The position numbers and the translations under genes are program-made. Below, one piece after another: positions 17,093 through 26,404 of a stretch of DNA of 64,000 nucleotides. Source of the stretch: Brevundimonas vesicularis NBRC 12165 (lineage in GTDB: Bacteria; Pseudomonadota; Alphaproteobacteria; Caulobacterales; Caulobacteraceae); assembly GCF_001592205.1 (NCBI RefSeq), contig NZ_BCWM01000017.1, positions 22,155 through 86,154 of the forward strand, in the 5' to 3' direction. Position 1 is the stretch's first letter, and every line of letters begins with the position of its first letter. Below the pieces are notes generated by a model, which was given only the letters and a program-made list of their open reading frames with translations, was not told the DNA's origin and made no database searches.

Positions 17093-18661
17093 ATGAGCAC
17101 CATGAACACCGTCGGCCGCCCGACCGCCCCGAACCAGGTCCAGACCAAGCCCGCCACTCTGACTGGCGGCCGCGGCCTGTTGCAGAACGAAGCCCTGATC
17201 TTCGAGGGCGACGGCTGGGGCAAGACCGGCGTCGATCTGCCGGAACCCAAGACGGACGGCTCCGACCTGGGCGACTTGGTCCGCAAGGATCCGATCGGCC
17301 TGCCCGGCCTGTCCGAGCCGGAAACCATGCGCCACTATGTGCGCCTGAGCCAAAAGAACCACGCCATCGACCTGGCCATCTATCCGCTGGGATCGTGCAC
17401 GATGAAGCACAACCCGCGCCTGAACGAGAAGATGGCCCGCCTGCCCGGCTTCTCGGACATTCACCCGCTGCAGCCGATCTCGACCGTTCAGGGCGCGCTG
17501 GAGCTGATGGACACCCTGGCCCATTGGCTGAAGACCCTGACCGGCATGCCCGCCGTCGCTCTGTCGCCCAAGGCCGGCGCCCACGGCGAACTGTGCGGCC
17601 TGATGGCCATCCGCGCCGCCCACGAGGCCTCGGGCCAGCATGAGAAGCGTCGCAAGGTTCTGGTGCCAACTAGCGCCCACGGCACCAACCCCGCCACCGC
17701 CGCCTTCGTCGGCTATTCGGTGGTCGAAGTGGCCCAGACCGAAGACGGCCGCGTCGATGTGGCCGATCTGGCCGCAAAGCTGGGCGACGACGTCGCCGCC
17801 ATCATGGTGACCAACCCCAACACCTGCGGCCTGTTCGAGCGCGACATCCTGGAGATCAGCCGCCTGACGCATGAGGCCGGCGCCTATTTCTACTGCGACG
17901 GCGCCAACTTCAACGCCATCGTCGGCCGGGTTCGTCCGGGCGACCTGGGCGTCGATGCGATGCACATCAACCTGCACAAGACCTTCTCGACGCCGCATGG
18001 CGGCGGCGGTCCGGGCGCGGGTCCGGTGGTCCTCTCCGAAGCCCTGGCGCCCTTCGCCCCGGCCCCCTGGGTCGTGCATGACGACGGCGGCTATCGCCTG
18101 ATCGAGCGCGAGGAGGACGAGGCCGAGCAAGCCTTCGGCCGTCTGTGCGCCTTCCAGGGCCAGATGGGCATGTACACCCGCGCCCTGTCCTACATGATGT
18201 CGCACGGCGCCGACGGCCTGCGTCAGGTCGCCGAGGACGCCGTACTGAACGCCAACTACATCAAGGCCCGGCTCGGTGATTTGATGTCGGCCGCCTTCCC
18301 CGACGGCCCCTGCATGCACGAGGCCCTGTTCGACGACGAATGGCTGAAGGGCACGGACATCACCACGCTCGACTTCGCCAAGGCGATGATCGACGAGGGC
18401 TTCCACCCGATGACCATGTATTTCCCTCTGGTCGTCCACGGCGCCATGCTGATCGAGCCGACGGAAACCGAGTCCAAGGCCGAGTTGGACCGCTTCATCG
18501 AGGCGATGCGTGCCCTGGCCGAGGCGGCCAAGGCCGGCGACGTCGATCGCTTCAAAGGCGCGCCCTTCCACGCGCCTCTGAAGCGCCTCGACGAAACCCG
18601 CGCCGCCCGTTCGCCGGTTCTGCGCTGGACCGCGCCGGAAGGCTCCAACAAAGCGGCCTGA
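17093..18661 (+). CDS. gcvPB: Glycine dehydrogenase (decarboxylating) subunit 2
   Basis: 522 residues, the PLP-bearing half of the split P protein. The cofactor lysine is in MHINLHKTFSTPHGGGGPGAG. YPLGSCTMKHNPRLNEKMA, SPKAGAHGELCGLMAIRAAHE and PTSAHGTNPATAAFVGY are other characteristic motifs. It starts 12 bases after gcvPA. No lipoamide dehydrogenase gene is next to it, as usual for bacteria that share the enzyme with other complexes. Confidence 0.97.
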   Translation: MSTMNTVGRPTAPNQVQTKPATLTGGRGLLQNEALIFEGDGWGKTGVDLPEPKTDGSDLGDLVRKDPIGLPGLSEPETMRHYVRLSQKNHAIDLAIYPLGSCTMKHNPRLNEKMARLPGFSDIHPLQPISTVQGALELMDTLAHWLKTLTGMPAVALSPKAGAHGELCGLMAIRAAHEASGQHEKRRKVLVPTSAHGTNPATAAFVGYSVVEVAQTEDGRVDVADLAAKLGDDVAAIMVTNPNTCGLFERDILEISRLTHEAGAYFYCDGANFNAIVGRVRPGDLGVDAMHINLHKTFSTPHGGGGPGAGPVVLSEALAPFAPAPWVVHDDGGYRLIEREEDEAEQAFGRLCAFQGQMGMYTRALSYMMSHGADGLRQVAEDAVLNANYIKARLGDLMSAAFPDGPCMHEALFDDEWLKGTDITTLDFAKAMIDEGFHPMTMYFPLVVHGAMLIEPTETESKAELDRFIEAMRALAEAAKAGDVDRFKGAPFHAPLKRLDETRAARSPVLRWTAPEGSNKAA

Positions 18662-18671
18662 CCCCTTAGTC

Positions 18672-18693
18672 GCCCCTTCCTGCGGGAAGGGGC
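18672..18693 (+). terminator. Hairpin after gcvPB, possible end of the gcv operon
   Basis: A 9-base stem, GCCCCTTCC with GGAAGGGGC and a 4-base loop, begins 10 bases after the gcvPB stop. There is no T-run, so it may be only a stabilising hairpin or a Rho-assisted end. Confidence 0.4.
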
Positions 18694-18721
18694 TGACGCG
18701 GGGCTGATCCATCGCTAGGTC

Positions 18722-19645
18722 ATGGCCATGACCTGGACGACAAACGACATCCCCGACCTTTCCGGCCGATTGGCCATCATCACCGGCGCGACCGGCGGGC
18801 TGGGGCTGGAAACCGCCATCGTGCTGGCCGGCAAGGGCGCCGAGGTCGTGCTGGCGGCCCGCAATCCCGACAAGGGGGCCGAGGCCGAACGGCTGATCCG
18901 GTCTCGTCATCCGAACGCGGCCGTGCGGTTCGAGCTGCTGGACCTCGCCAGCCTAGCCTCTGTCCAGGCCTTCGCCGAGCGGTATCTGGCGACGGGACGC
19001 CCCATCGACATCCTGATCGACAACGCGGGCGTCATGGCCCTGCCGACACGCCAGACGACCGTCGATGGCTTCGAGATGCAGTTCGGGACCAACTACCTCT
19101 CCCACTTCGCCCTGGTCGGCCGCCTGCTGCCTTTGCTGATTGGGGCAAAGGCCCGCGTGGTGCAGCTGTCCAGCGTCGCCCACCGCAGCGGCCATATCCG
19201 CTTGGGCGACCTGAACTATCAGACCCACTACAGCCCGTGGCCTGTCTATCAGCAGTCCAAACTGGCTATGCTGATGTTCGCCTTGGAGCTTCAGCGCCGC
19301 AACGACGCCAACGGCTGGGGCCTGACCAGCGTGGCGGCCCATCCCGGCTTCGCCCGCACCGACCTGATCGCCAACGGCCATGCCGGCAAGCCCGGCCTGT
19401 TCGCGCGCGGCGCCCGGCTCCTGGAGGCCGTGCTCAGCCATTCGGCCGCGGACGGCGCCCTGCCCATCCTGATGGCCGCAACCCTGCCGGATCCGACGCC
19501 CGGCGGCTATTACGGCCCCACCGGCTTTCAGGAGATGAAGGGGCCGCCCGGCGTTGCGGTGATCAAGCGCCAGGCCAGGGACGCAGACGTGGCCAAGCGT
19601 CTCTGGACGGAATCAGAGCGTCTGACGGGGGTCGCCTACGGCTGA
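18722..19645 (+). CDS. Short-chain dehydrogenase/reductase
   Basis: 307 residues of the SDR family. The nucleotide-binding motif is LAIITGATGGLGLETAIVLA (TGxxxGxG). DNAGVMA is the stabilising motif (NNAG type), the catalytic Ser is in VVQLSSVAH, and the YxxxK is in VYQQSKLAMLMFALEL. The ALPxxR segment and PGFARTDLI fit the retinol-dehydrogenase/WW-oxidoreductase-like subgroup. The substrate is unknown. It sits 60 bases after gcvPB with its own start and probably its own promoter. The 211 bases after its stop hold no gene I can support. Confidence 0.88.
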   Translation: MAMTWTTNDIPDLSGRLAIITGATGGLGLETAIVLAGKGAEVVLAARNPDKGAEAERLIRSRHPNAAVRFELLDLASLASVQAFAERYLATGRPIDILIDNAGVMALPTRQTTVDGFEMQFGTNYLSHFALVGRLLPLLIGAKARVVQLSSVAHRSGHIRLGDLNYQTHYSPWPVYQQSKLAMLMFALELQRRNDANGWGLTSVAAHPGFARTDLIANGHAGKPGLFARGARLLEAVLSHSAADGALPILMAATLPDPTPGGYYGPTGFQEMKGPPGVAVIKRQARDADVAKRLWTESERLTGVAYG

Positions 19646-19856
19646 TGTCGCGAGACGTGTCCGTCGCGCCACGGTGCGGAGCGATCGTCTCTTCATGACC
19701 AAAGCTTCACCCGCCGGACATCCATCCGCCATGGACGCAGGGCGTTAAGAGGTCTTGTGGCAAGGTCGTCACGGTCGCCTTTTCCTTTCCCGACGAGGGA
19801 TCGCGCGTCCGTGGCGATCGTTGTCATGACGATCCTCCTCCCCATCTGGCGTATTC

Positions 19857-20261
19857 GTGACCTCTCTCCCCGTTCCCTTCGTCCGTTCAGACAAACCGCG
19901 CGCCTCGACGCTGCGGGTCGTCAAGCGCTGGGCGCTGATGATCGGGGGTCTGTTCGTCGTGCTGCTGGGCATTCTGATCGCCCCCCTGCCTGGGCCCGGC
20001 GGCATTCCCGTCATCGCCGTCGGCCTGATGCTGATCCTAAAAAGCTCATTCTGGGCCAAGCGACAGTTCATTCGCGCCCAATATGCGCGGCCGAAATGGG
20101 TCTATCCCTTCCGTCGCCTGATGCGGAAGAAGCCCGAGTTCGCGCCCGTCTTCTGGCAACAGGCGCTCCGCGCCGAGAAGATCGTGACCAAACGCTCCAG
20201 CCGTCGCCTCTCGCGCGGCCGCAAGAGCGTTCGGCGCTATTTCCGCAAGCTTTTCCGCTAG
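19857..20261 (+). CDS. PGPGW-type small membrane protein
   Basis: 134 residues starting at a GTG. One or two hydrophobic spans lie at about residues 26-62: ALMIGGLFVVLLGILIA, then PLPGPGGIPVIAVGLMLILK. The PGPGG motif between the spans is the mark of the PGPGW family of putative transmembrane proteins. A very basic C-terminal tail follows (KRSSRRLSRGRKSVRRYFRKLFR region). The function is unknown. The GTG is the first start that keeps the basic N-terminus before the spans; I have not found a convincing Shine-Dalgarno sequence. Confidence 0.72.
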   Translation: MTSLPVPFVRSDKPRASTLRVVKRWALMIGGLFVVLLGILIAPLPGPGGIPVIAVGLMLILKSSFWAKRQFIRAQYARPKWVYPFRRLMRKKPEFAPVFWQQALRAEKIVTKRSSRRLSRGRKSVRRYFRKLFR

Positions 20262-20276
20262 TTGGCGCCTGATTTC

Positions 20277-20298
20277 GCGGTTGCGTTGCTGCAACCGC
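20277..20298 (+). terminator. Hairpin after the PGPGW gene
   Basis: An 8-base stem, GCGGTTGC with GCAACCGC and a 6-base loop, starts 16 bases after the stop. No T-run follows, so termination is uncertain. Confidence 0.4.
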
Positions 20299-20393
20299 TA
20301 ACCACAGTATCGTGAACACCGCTCTCCCAAGTCAGGCGTATCCTGTCTGCGCGTTATCAGAGAACCACTTAGGCGTTGGGAGGCGCTAAGGTC

Positions 20394-20864
20394 ATGATGT
20401 CACGCGTACAAAAAGGTCTGATCGCCGGAGTTGCGGCGACCGTGGCCGTCTCACTGCTCGAAATCCCCAATATGTTCCTGAACTGGTTCGATCCCTTCCA
20501 GGGGGTCATCGCCAGCATGATGGGCATGCCCGGCAATCTGGCCGTCGGCTGGGTCGTCCATGTCATCAGCGGCGTCTTTATCCTGGGGCCGCTGTTCGCC
20601 ATCCTGTGTCCCCGCCTGCCGACGGACACGCCCGAGACCAAGGGCATCGTCTTCGCCGTCGGCGCCTGGATCCTCATGATGGCGGCCATCGTGATGTTCG
20701 GGAACTATCGGACATTCACGGCCGGCGCGGGGTTCGGGACCTTCGCCTGGCTGCTGATCACCCACGCGGTCTTCGGCATCGTGCTGGGCAACGTCTATGC
20801 TCGTCTGGTGGCGCGCGACAAACGGATGGGCGCGACCATCATCGGCGGCGCCCACGCCCACTGA
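20394..20864 (+). CDS. Four-span membrane protein, DUF6789-like
   Basis: 156 residues with four hydrophobic segments at about residues 8-25, 50-70, 85-105 and 120-140. The pattern VQKGLIAGVAATVAVSLLEIP, GWVVHVISGVFILGPLFAIL, KGIVFAVGAWILMMAAIVM and ITHAVFGIVLGNVYARL looks like the DUF6789 family, whose function is unknown. A GGAGG at 20378-20382 lies 11 bases before the ATG at 20394, supporting this start over the TTG at 20376. A strong bidirectional terminator follows. Confidence 0.75.
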   Translation: MMSRVQKGLIAGVAATVAVSLLEIPNMFLNWFDPFQGVIASMMGMPGNLAVGWVVHVISGVFILGPLFAILCPRLPTDTPETKGIVFAVGAWILMMAAIVMFGNYRTFTAGAGFGTFAWLLITHAVFGIVLGNVYARLVARDKRMGATIIGGAHAH

Positions 20865-20887
20865 TCACGGCTTGATCGCCCAAGAAA

Positions 20888-20917
20888 AAGGCCCCCGACG
20901 GCGACGTCGGGGGCCTT
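20888..20917. terminator. Strong bidirectional terminator between the DUF6789-like gene and atpF
   Basis: A 13-base perfect stem (AAGGCCCCCGACG with its complement) and 4-base loop, with an A/T-rich run on each side. It serves both the plus-strand membrane-protein gene and the minus-strand F0 operon. Confidence 0.9.
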
Positions 20918-20940
20918 GTTTCATTCAGGATCAGCCCTGA

Positions 20941-21456
20941 TCAGTTCAGGCGATCGCCGATCTGGGCGATGGCGCTGTCGAGCAGCGGATCCTTGGCGCC
21001 GCTGGCGAGCCGTGCGGCCAGAACCTGTTCCGCCGACTTGGCGGCCAGATCGGCGGCGGCGGCCTTCACCTCGGCCGAGGCCTGGGCTTCGGCTTGGGCG
21101 ATGCGGGTTTCGGCCATCTTCTGACGACGGGCCAGAGTTTCTTCCAGCTTGGCCTTGGTTTCGACTTCCAGGCGACGGGCGTCGGCCTCGGCCTGAGCCA
21201 TCATCTCGGCGGCTTGGGCTTCAGCCTCGGCCTTCTCCTTGCGTATCTGGCCCAGCAGGGCTTCGGCCTCGGCGCGCAGGCGCGCGGCCTCGTCCAGGTC
21301 GGCCTGGATCTTGACGGCCTTGGCGTCCAGCGCCTTGCCGGCCATCTTGGGCACGCCGGCGGCGATCAGGATGCCGAAGAAGATGATCAGGCCGATGCCG
21401 ACCCAGATCTCCGCATTGGCGAAGCTCCAGATGCCGTGTTCGAAGATCAGGTTCAT
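20941..21456 (-). CDS. atpF: F0F1 ATP synthase subunit b
   Basis: 171 residues. An N-terminal membrane span (EIWVGIGLIIFFGILIAAG) is followed by a long charged, Ala/Glu/Lys-rich coiled coil that forms the peripheral stalk. It starts at base 21456, sharing one base with the stop of the b' gene. It is the last gene of the F0 operon before the terminator at 20888. The two-b architecture (b and b') is typical of alphaproteobacteria and photosynthetic bacteria. The F1 genes are elsewhere. Confidence 0.92.
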   Translation of the reverse strand: MNLIFEHGIWSFANAEIWVGIGLIIFFGILIAAGVPKMAGKALDAKAVKIQADLDEAARLRAEAEALLGQIRKEKAEAEAQAAEMMAQAEADARRLEVETKAKLEETLARRQKMAETRIAQAEAQASAEVKAAAADLAAKSAEQVLAARLASGAKDPLLDSAIAQIGDRLN

Positions 21457-22028
21457 CAGGCGGCTCCCTTGACGGCGGCCAGCTCGGCGGCGGTCGCGGC
21501 CTTGCCGGTCAGACGTTCGACCATGGCGGCGGTCGTGTCGGAGGCGATGGTGGAGACATTGGCCATGGCGGCGTCGCGGGTCTTGCCGATCGAGGCTTCC
21601 GCCTCGGCGATGCGGGCGTTGACCACGGCTTCTTCGGCGGCCTGACGGGCGTTCGCTTCTTCGGTCACGCGCGCCTTGGCGGCGGCGGCCGTGGCGCGGG
21701 CGTCAGCGCGAGCCTTGGCGACTTCGGCTTGAGCCTGGGCGGCCTGTTCGGCGGCTTCGGCCTGAACCTGGCGCGCGGTCGCGACGGCGGTGGAAATGGT
21801 GTCGGCCCGTTCGTCCATCACCTTGCGAAGGCGTGGCGCGAAGACCTTGGAAACCAGAACATACAGGATGACGAACAGGATCAGCAGATAGCCGATCTGG
21901 CCCGCCCAGTGTTCGAACTGGAATTGCGGCAGGCCGCCCGAGCCGTGCTCGGCGGGGGTCGCCGTCTCGGCGTGCAGGTCCGCTTCGACCGAAGGCGGGA
22001 CCGCGTCGATGGTGTGGGTGCTGGCCAT
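21456..22028 (-). CDS. atpG: F0F1 ATP synthase subunit b'
   Basis: 190 residues. A short N-terminal region leads into one membrane span, HWAGQIGYLLILFVILYVLV, then a coiled coil rich in Ala, Glu and Arg from VFAPRLRKVMDERADTIS to the end. This longer N-terminal extension before the span is typical of b'. It pairs with b to make the stator stalk that links F0 to F1. It follows atpE with a hairpin in between. The name atpF' or atpG is used differently in different genomes. Confidence 0.9.
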   Translation of the reverse strand: MASTHTIDAVPPSVEADLHAETATPAEHGSGGLPQFQFEHWAGQIGYLLILFVILYVLVSKVFAPRLRKVMDERADTISTAVATARQVQAEAAEQAAQAQAEVAKARADARATAAAAKARVTEEANARQAAEEAVVNARIAEAEASIGKTRDAAMANVSTIASDTTAAMVERLTGKAATAAELAAVKGAA

Positions 22029-22057
22029 GAACCGTCTACTGCAGGATCAGATGAAGC

Positions 22058-22082
22058 GGCGCGCGGGCGAACCCCGCGCGCC
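22058..22082 (-). promoter_or_regulatory. GC hairpin between atpE and the b' gene
   Basis: A 10-base perfect stem (GGCGCGCGGG with CCCGCGCGCC) and 5-base loop, starting 14 bases after the atpE stop on the minus strand. It could block exonucleases or cause partial termination, giving more of the multi-copy c subunit than of b'. Confidence 0.6.
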
Positions 22083-22096
22083 GTGATCGACTGAAA

Positions 22097-22321
22097 TCAG
22101 CCGAAGATCATCAGGATGCCGAGCACGAAGGCCAGGATGCCCAGGGCTTCGGCCAGAGCGGCGCCGACGAACAGGTTGCCGACTTGGCCGGCGGCGGCCG
22201 ACGGGTTGCGCAGGGCGCCGGCAAGGAAGTTGCCGAAGATGTTGCCCACGCCCAGGGCCGAACCGATCATGCCCAGGGTGGCGAGACCAGCGCCGATGTA
22301 CTTCGCGGCTTCAGCGTCCAT
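22097..22321 (-). CDS. atpE: F0F1 ATP synthase subunit c (proteolipid ring)
   Basis: 74 residues, two hydrophobic helices. The first is [21 protein letters not shown]. The polar loop is GALRNPSA, and the second helix, [20 protein letters not shown], contains the ion-binding glutamate in ALAEALG. The ring of c subunits carries protons and drives rotation. The loop and helix pattern match proton-type alphaproteobacterial c subunits. The 57 bases up to atpB hold no gene. Confidence 0.96.
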   Translation of the reverse strand: MDAEAAKYIGAGLATLGMIGSALGVGNIFGNFLAGALRNPSAAAGQVGNLFVGAALAEALGILAFVLGILMIFG

Positions 22322-22378
22322 GATTGTATTCCTAGATTAAAGTCGTTGGTGGTTGGGGTGAAGAGACTGGTCCGGCCC

Positions 22379-23164
22379 TTAGTGGGCGTGGTCCAGGTTG
22401 ACCACATCATTGAGATAGATGCAGGCCAGAACAGCGAAAACGAAGGCTTGAAGGAAGGCCACGAGGAACTCCAGCGCAGTCAGGGCCACGACCATGCCCA
22501 GCGACAGGGCCGCCACCGGGAAGGCCAGCAGGCCGACGCCGCCGCCCAGTCCGACGATGCCCAGGGACACCACGAAGCCGGCGAAGATCTTCAGCGCGAC
22601 GTGGCCGCCCAGCATGTTGCCGAACAGGCGAAGCGCCAGGGTGACGGGACGCAGAAGGAAGGAGACGAACTCGATCAGGCCCACCACCGGGCGCAGCGCC
22701 AGCGGCGCGCCCATCGGCCAGAACAGCTTGAAGAAGCCCAGGCCGTTCTTGGCGAAGCCGACGACCAGCACCAGACCGAAGGTGATCAGGGCGAAGGTGG
22801 CGGTGATCGCCAGCTGCGAGGTCGCCGTGAAGGTCAGGAACAGACCCAGAATGTTCATGCCCAGGATCAGGATGAACAGGGTGAAGATGAACGGGAAATA
22901 CTTGCGGCCTTCGTGACCGATGATGGAATCGGCCAGATTGTCGATCAGGCCGAACAGGCCCTCGCCGGCGGCTTGCAGCCGGCCGGGCACGACCTGGGCG
23001 TTCGCGGTTACGGCGGCCAGGAAGCCGACGATCAGCACGAAGGCGACCGTCATGGCGATGTGCGAGTTGGTGATCGCCAGATCGACCGTCCCCAGCACAG
23101 GCAGGGTGACGTCGCCAAGGTCGACGACCTTCTGAATCGCAAACTGATGAATCGGATCGGCCAT
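22379..23164 (-). CDS. atpB: F0F1 ATP synthase subunit a
   Basis: 261 residues, multi-span. Conserved proton-channel segments are visible: GLFGLIDNLADSIIG, FPFIFTLFILILGMNILGL, and SLALRLFGN-type VTLALRLFGNMLGGHVALKIFAGF with the essential arginine. FLQAFVFAVLACIYLNDVV comes near the C-terminus. It forms the half-channels against the c ring. It follows atpI by 6 bases. Confidence 0.96.
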   Translation of the reverse strand: MADPIHQFAIQKVVDLGDVTLPVLGTVDLAITNSHIAMTVAFVLIVGFLAAVTANAQVVPGRLQAAGEGLFGLIDNLADSIIGHEGRKYFPFIFTLFILILGMNILGLFLTFTATSQLAITATFALITFGLVLVVGFAKNGLGFFKLFWPMGAPLALRPVVGLIEFVSFLLRPVTLALRLFGNMLGGHVALKIFAGFVVSLGIVGLGGGVGLLAFPVAALSLGMVVALTALEFLVAFLQAFVFAVLACIYLNDVVNLDHAH

Positions 23165-23170
23165 GAAGCC

Positions 23171-23530
23171 CTATCGTTCCCCGTCTTCGTCGGCCTCGAC
23201 GTAGGGTTCGGCCGGAGCCGTCGTCCCTTGCGCCTTGGCCTGCGCCATCAGCCGGTTGGCTGTGCGACGCGCCATGTAAATCGACAAGGCGAAGCCCAGA
23301 AGGACCCCGCCGATCAAACCCCACGGACGGGTCCCGAGGGCCCAGTCTGCGATCGCTCCGAACGCCAGCCCCACGAAGACGCCGCCGAGAAGTTCGGCGA
23401 TGATCTTGTAGGCCTGACCCGACACCTGATGGCCGGTCAGTTCGGCGGATTTCTCCGCCGTGGTCCGCGCCTCCAATGCGGATGCGCTGTCTTGGAGGCG
23501 TTTGATCGCCTCTTCGCGCGATTCCGACAT
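23171..23530 (-). CDS. atpI: AtpZ/AtpI-family protein of the F0 operon
   Basis: 119 residues. A charged, helical N-terminus (EEAIKRLQDSASALEAR) is followed by two hydrophobic spans, IIAELLGGVFVGLAFGAIADW and GLIGGVLLGFALSIYMARR, and a polar tail. AtpI/AtpZ proteins help assemble the c ring and may influence Mg2+ uptake. It is the first gene of atpI-atpB-atpE-atpF'-atpF. The 251 bases before it, up to ispH, would hold both divergent promoters; I see no clear motif there. Confidence 0.85.
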   Translation of the reverse strand: MSESREEAIKRLQDSASALEARTTAEKSAELTGHQVSGQAYKIIAELLGGVFVGLAFGAIADWALGTRPWGLIGGVLLGFALSIYMARRTANRLMAQAKAQGTTAPAEPYVEADEDGER

Positions 23531-23781
23531 GGGGGATAGGACCTGTGCGTTCGGCGTCCAGACAGTGCGTCCGGACGGGTCTGAATTCGGCGCGGAAACT
23601 AATCGTGAGCGGCCTACAGGTCAAGGCGTCGTGACCATGCGCTAACGCATTGTAGAATATCGACTTTCCATTCACGCCCGCCCGCCGTGACGATGCGCCG
23701 CTGCTGCGGGCGACAGAATCCGTCGCATCCGCCCTTCGGCTCCGATGGCGGTCAGCGCCGCAAACGACTAGGTTCGCCGCC

Positions 23782-24753
23782 ATGAATGCGCATGTTCCTG
23801 CCCCCAACGCTCCGCTTCGCCCGCTTTCGGTGAGGTTGGCCACCCCGCGGGGCTTTTGCGCCGGGGTCGACCGGGCGATCCAGATCGTCGAGCGCGCGAT
23901 CGAAAAGTTCGGCGCCCCCGTCTATGTGCGCCACGAGATCGTCCACAACAAACATGTGGTCGAGCGGCTGAAGGCCATGGGCGCCGTCTTCGTCAAGGAA
24001 CTGGACGAATGCCCCGACGACCGGCCGGTCGTCTTCTCGGCCCACGGGGTGCCCAAGTCCGTGCCGGCGACGGCGCGGGCGCGCGAACTGGTCTTCCTGG
24101 ACGCGACCTGCCCCCTGGTGTCCAAGGTCCACGTCGAGGCCGAACGTCACCATGCGGCCGGCCGGCACATCATCCTGATCGGCCACGCAGGCCACCCCGA
24201 GGTCGTCGGCACCCTGGGCCAGTTGGCGCCCGGCGCCATCACCCTGGTCGAGACCGAGGCCGACGCCGAATCGTTCGAACGCCCCGGCGACGCGCCCCTC
24301 GCCTATGCGACCCAGACCACCCTGTCGGTGGACGACACGGCGGGCATCCTGAAGGTGCTAAAGCGCCGCTTCCCCGAACTGCCCGATCCGCACAAGGAAG
24401 ACATCTGCTACGCCACGACCAATCGCCAGGACGCCGTCAAGGCGCTGGGCGAGGGTTGCGACCTCGTACTGGTCGTGGGGTCCAAGAACTCGTCCAATTC
24501 AGTGCGCCTGGTCGAGGTCGCGATGCGCGCCGGCGCCCCAGCCGCCTATCTGGTGGACGATGCGTCCCAGGTGGACTGGTCCTGGTTTGACGGCGTGAAC
24601 ACCGTCGGCGTCACCGCCGGCGCCTCGGCGCCCGAGCCGCTGATCGAGGCACTGGTCGACGCCATCCGGGCGCGCTTTGACGCCACCGTGACCGAAGACG
24701 ACGGCGCGCGCGAAACCGTCACCTTCAAACTGCCGCGCCTGCTGACGGCCTAG
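23782..24753 (+). CDS. ispH: 4-hydroxy-3-methylbut-2-enyl diphosphate reductase
   Basis: 323 residues, the last step of the MEP isoprenoid pathway. It is an iron-sulfur enzyme; cluster cysteines appear in [30 protein letters not shown] and [14 protein letters not shown]. Typical segments are [40 protein letters not shown] and the C-terminal [18 protein letters not shown]. Its TAG stop overlaps the opposite stop of the histidine kinase gene by 4 bases. Confidence 0.97.
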   Translation: MNAHVPAPNAPLRPLSVRLATPRGFCAGVDRAIQIVERAIEKFGAPVYVRHEIVHNKHVVERLKAMGAVFVKELDECPDDRPVVFSAHGVPKSVPATARARELVFLDATCPLVSKVHVEAERHHAAGRHIILIGHAGHPEVVGTLGQLAPGAITLVETEADAESFERPGDAPLAYATQTTLSVDDTAGILKVLKRRFPELPDPHKEDICYATTNRQDAVKALGEGCDLVLVVGSKNSSNSVRLVEVAMRAGAPAAYLVDDASQVDWSWFDGVNTVGVTAGASAPEPLIEALVDAIRARFDATVTEDDGARETVTFKLPRLLTA

Positions 24754-26354
24754 GCGACCGCTTTTAACGGCAGAACGACGCGGAAGGTGCTGCCGGCGCC
24801 GGGCGCTGTGACGATTTCGATCTTGCCGCCCATCAGGGCCGCCAGACCGTGCGCCGCCGTCAATCCCAGTCCCAGCCCTTCGGCGGTGCGCGTCGCGCTT
24901 TCATCGCCCTGTGTGAAAGCCTCGAACAGGCGCGCCGCTTCCGCCGGCTCCATGCCCGGCCCCGTATCCTCGACTTCCAAGGCCAAGCCCGCGCCGGCAA
25001 CGGCGCGCAGCATCACGCCGCCGGTGCGTGTGAACCGCACCGCATTGTCCGTCAGCGCCGCCATCAGCTTTTCGACATGAACCGGGTCGCCCAGCCACTC
25101 GCCTTCGGCCGCCTCGACCGAAATCTTCAGCCCCTTGGCCTCGGCCGCGCCCCGGAAGTCGTTGGCGACCCGCTGCAGCAGGTTATCGGGCCGGAACGGC
25201 CGGGTTTCCAGCGCCACGGCCCCGTCGCGCAGCCGCACCACGTCTAGCAGCTCCTCGACCAGCCTCAGTTGCTGACGCCCCGACGCCTTCAGGATTTCAA
25301 GCCGCTCGCGCTGCTGTGGCGTTACCAGATCGGCCCCGATGATCTCGGCCATGCCCAGAACCCCGTTCAGGGGTGTGCGCAGTTCGTGACTGACGTTGGA
25401 CAAGAACCGCGTCTTGGCCCGGTTCGCCGCCTCGGCCCGCTCCAGCGCCGCGGACAGGGCGACCTCCGAGGCTTTGAGGCGCCGAACGTCGGCCGTCGTG
25501 TTCCACAGGAGCGACCCCGTGCCGATCAGCAGCACGATGAAGAGCAGCAGCAGCAGCGGCCCGGCCTTGGTCAGGATCTGATAGCCGGGCTGCTCCGGCG
25601 CCCAGACGACACGCCCCAACAGGGCGCCGCCGACGTCGCGAACATCGACGCCGATCATGCCCTTGGGCGGCTCTGTATCGCCGGGCTGGAAGTGAATTCG
25701 GTCCAGCGCCAGCCGCGTTCGCAAGAGATTGAGCTCGCCGGCGAACGGTTTGAACGACGCGACGATCGGATCGGACGCCGGCGTCGATCCGCCTGCCGTA
25801 TGCCGCACGACGGTGGAGGCCCCCAGCACATAGACGTCGTCGCCGACGCGAACAAACGCCGCCTTCAGCCGCACCCCGGCATCAGCGGTGACCGATCGGT
25901 CGCGCCCGGCGGCCTCGGCCCGGAGCGCGTCGATCAGCGGCCGGGCCGCCTGGCCGAATGGCTCGCCGACCTGCGTCTCGGCCGGTCGGCCCAGCGTGCT
26001 GATGCGAAACAGCCGCCCGGTCCCGTCATAACCCAGTGTGAACTGATGCTTGTGTTGCGCGGCGTAGAAGGCGCCGAAGTTGCGGTCGTACCAGGCTACA
26101 TCGCCCGCCGTCATCCGATCGACGGCCTCGTCCCAGACCGAGGCGGTGGTCAGGTTTTCGCCGATGGTTTCCAGCGCGCGCGTCAGACGCAGCCGCACCA
26201 GACCTTCTTCCTTGCGCGCCTGGTGGGCGTCGATGCCGCGACTGACGATCGCCAGAACCCCAGCCATGCCGATGATGGACGATAGCATCAGGATCAACGC
26301 GATCCTGAACGTGCTCCACGCCCGCCAACCCGTCTTCGATGTCACGCCACTCAT
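24750..26354 (-). CDS. CHASE4-type membrane histidine kinase
   Basis: 534 residues. A first span lies at about residues 13-34 ([22 protein letters not shown]). A periplasmic sensor region of about 230 residues follows, with [22 protein letters not shown] near its start, a typical CHASE4 pattern. A second span is [21 protein letters not shown]. The phospho-acceptor H-box is [21 protein letters not shown], and the ATPase domain holds [21 protein letters not shown] and [18 protein letters not shown]. There is no response regulator or receiver domain next to it, so its partner is encoded elsewhere. The ligand is unknown. Confidence 0.9.
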   Translation of the reverse strand: MSGVTSKTGWRAWSTFRIALILMLSSIIGMAGVLAIVSRGIDAHQARKEEGLVRLRLTRALETIGENLTTASVWDEAVDRMTAGDVAWYDRNFGAFYAAQHKHQFTLGYDGTGRLFRISTLGRPAETQVGEPFGQAARPLIDALRAEAAGRDRSVTADAGVRLKAAFVRVGDDVYVLGASTVVRHTAGGSTPASDPIVASFKPFAGELNLLRTRLALDRIHFQPGDTEPPKGMIGVDVRDVGGALLGRVVWAPEQPGYQILTKAGPLLLLLFIVLLIGTGSLLWNTTADVRRLKASEVALSAALERAEAANRAKTRFLSNVSHELRTPLNGVLGMAEIIGADLVTPQQRERLEILKASGRQQLRLVEELLDVVRLRDGAVALETRPFRPDNLLQRVANDFRGAAEAKGLKISVEAAEGEWLGDPVHVEKLMAALTDNAVRFTRTGGVMLRAVAGAGLALEVEDTGPGMEPAEAARLFEAFTQGDESATRTAEGLGLGLTAAHGLAALMGGKIEIVTAPGAGSTFRVVLPLKAVA

Positions 26355-26404
26355 ACGGTCTGGCTTAGGGTGCGCAGACTAAGACGTCGTGAACATCATC
26401 CAGC

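Noticed and set aside
15611..18910. A 1,099-codon open frame on the minus strand
   Set aside because: It lies entirely opposite gcvPA, gcvPB and the SDR gene, which have strong family motifs. Such long antisense frames are a known effect of high GC and codon bias. The translated product looks like random Gly/Ala/His/Gln-rich sequence.
23531..23781. Possible small gene or CtrA site between atpI and ispH
   Set aside because: No TTAA-N7-TTAA motif and no open frame with a plausible start and codon use. It probably holds only promoters.
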